Position numbers and translations under genes: made by a program
The notes under the pieces: model-generated
What the model saw: the letters and a program-made list of their open reading frames with translations, nothing else
Told to the model about the DNA's origin: nothing
Database searches by the model: none
In this document: one piece after another, positions 63,867 to 64,000 of the stretch
How positions within the stretch are numbered: position 1 is the stretch's first letter
How the letters are laid out: each line of letters opens with the position of its first letter
From: Bacteriovoracaceae bacterium
Lineage (GTDB): Bacteria; Bdellovibrionota; Bacteriovoracia; Bacteriovoracales; Bacteriovoracaceae
Assembly: GCA_023701435.1 (NCBI GenBank)
Contig: JAMPXB010000017.1
Span: 1 to 64,000 of the forward strand
Reading direction: 5' to 3'
Length of the DNA stretch: 64,000 nucleotides

Positions 63867-64000
63867 TTACTTAGCTCTGTAACAGCTAATAAAGCGATTC
63901 CACATTGTTTCAGCATCTCCACTATAGCCAATGCTAAAACGAAGAAGCCCTTCAGAAAGGCCCATCTTGCTTCTTTCCTCTTCAGGAATTTCACTCGAAG
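63867..64000 (-). CDS. C-terminus of a trans-sulfuration PLP enzyme (MetB/MetC/MetZ type), partial
   Basis: The minus strand is open from the window edge to TAA at 63867-63869, giving about 44 residues. They read EIPEEERSKMGLSEGLLRFSIG followed by an aromatic/polar tail. This is the end of Cys/Met-metabolism PLP enzymes, where S/T-x-x-P-E-E-R...G-I-x-x-G-L-I-R-L-S-V-G is characteristic. The gene start and the catalytic lysine lie outside the window, so the exact reaction cannot be told. Confidence 0.8.
   Translation of the reverse strand, partial: SSEIPEEERSKMGLSEGLLRFSIGYSGDAETMWNRFISCYRAK

Noticed and set aside
63806-63994. 62-codon open frame at the right edge on the minus strand
   Set aside because: A different minus-strand frame over the same bases (63867-64000) encodes a recognisable PLP-enzyme C-terminus, so this one is a shadow.
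1-64000. CRISPR array, prophage or restriction/defence island
   Set aside because: I saw no regularly spaced repeats, no phage structural genes and no recognisable defence genes. The HipB-like gene alone is not a toxin-antitoxin system.

Overview
The window is chromosomal DNA of a Gram-negative bacterium with roughly 42 % GC. I place it in the Bdellovibrionota, most likely near Bacteriovorax/Peredibacter. The reasons are the many secreted or lipid-anchored proteins of unknown family, a TIGR02147-type regulator, HExxH secreted proteins and a shortened PEP carboxylase. That placement is inference; there is no rRNA gene to confirm it. Genes are densely packed. Start/stop overlaps of the ATGA type are common, and seven convergent pairs overlap at their tails.

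Layout. 1-147: right end of an IS3-family element. 0.2-5.5 kb: LysR regulator, a Cys-rich secreted protein, a secreted phospholipase D-like protein, a secreted alpha/alpha-toroid-like protein and a small basic protein. 5.6-8.3 kb: a DUF421 membrane protein, a decayed multi-PAS gene and an outer-membrane protein. 8.5-15.1 kb: lipoproteins, PEP carboxylase, glyoxalase I, TerC, an orphan HipB-like regulator and an ankyrin protein. 15.2-17.9 kb: K+-dependent membrane pyrophosphatase and a Cys-cluster protein. 18.0-20.9 kb: two secreted HExxH proteins flanking a small membrane-anchored partner. 20.9-25.6 kb: a LuxC-PaaK fusion, LuxE and GNAT operon without luciferase genes. 25.7-36.9 kb: AlkB-like dioxygenase, ABC-F protein, SSS symporter, malic enzyme-phosphotransacetylase, RidA, a DUF218 protein and an envelope gene pair. 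36.9-41.5 kb: the housekeeping run accA-yicC-gmk-rel. 41.6-47.2 kb: an OmlA-like lipoprotein, a FliL-like protein, an FHA/sigma-54 activator, EngB, a PlsC-type acyltransferase and an SDR epimerase.

47.2-54.3 kb looks like an accessory island around tRNA-Leu(CAA). It holds a porin-arylsulfatase-FGE operon and three decayed genes: a NIT-domain chemoreceptor, a VOC/PhnB remnant and a molybdopterin oxidoreductase. 54.3-56.5 kb carries an FMN reductase and a second copy of the HExxH protein/partner module. 56.6-58.6 kb is a lipoprotein-TIGR02147 regulator-lipoprotein operon. 58.8-63.8 kb has two divergent sensor kinases and a small secreted protein. The window ends inside a trans-sulfuration PLP enzyme gene.

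Best candidates for undescribed systems: (1) the duplicated HExxH secreted protein plus membrane-anchored Cys-pair partner (three proteins, two partners, two loci); (2) the LuxC-PaaK/LuxE/GNAT acyl-reduction operon; (3) the lipoprotein-regulator-lipoprotein operon. The sulfatase operon is a coherent known type: porin for uptake, periplasmic sulfatase, and its own formylglycine-generating enzyme.
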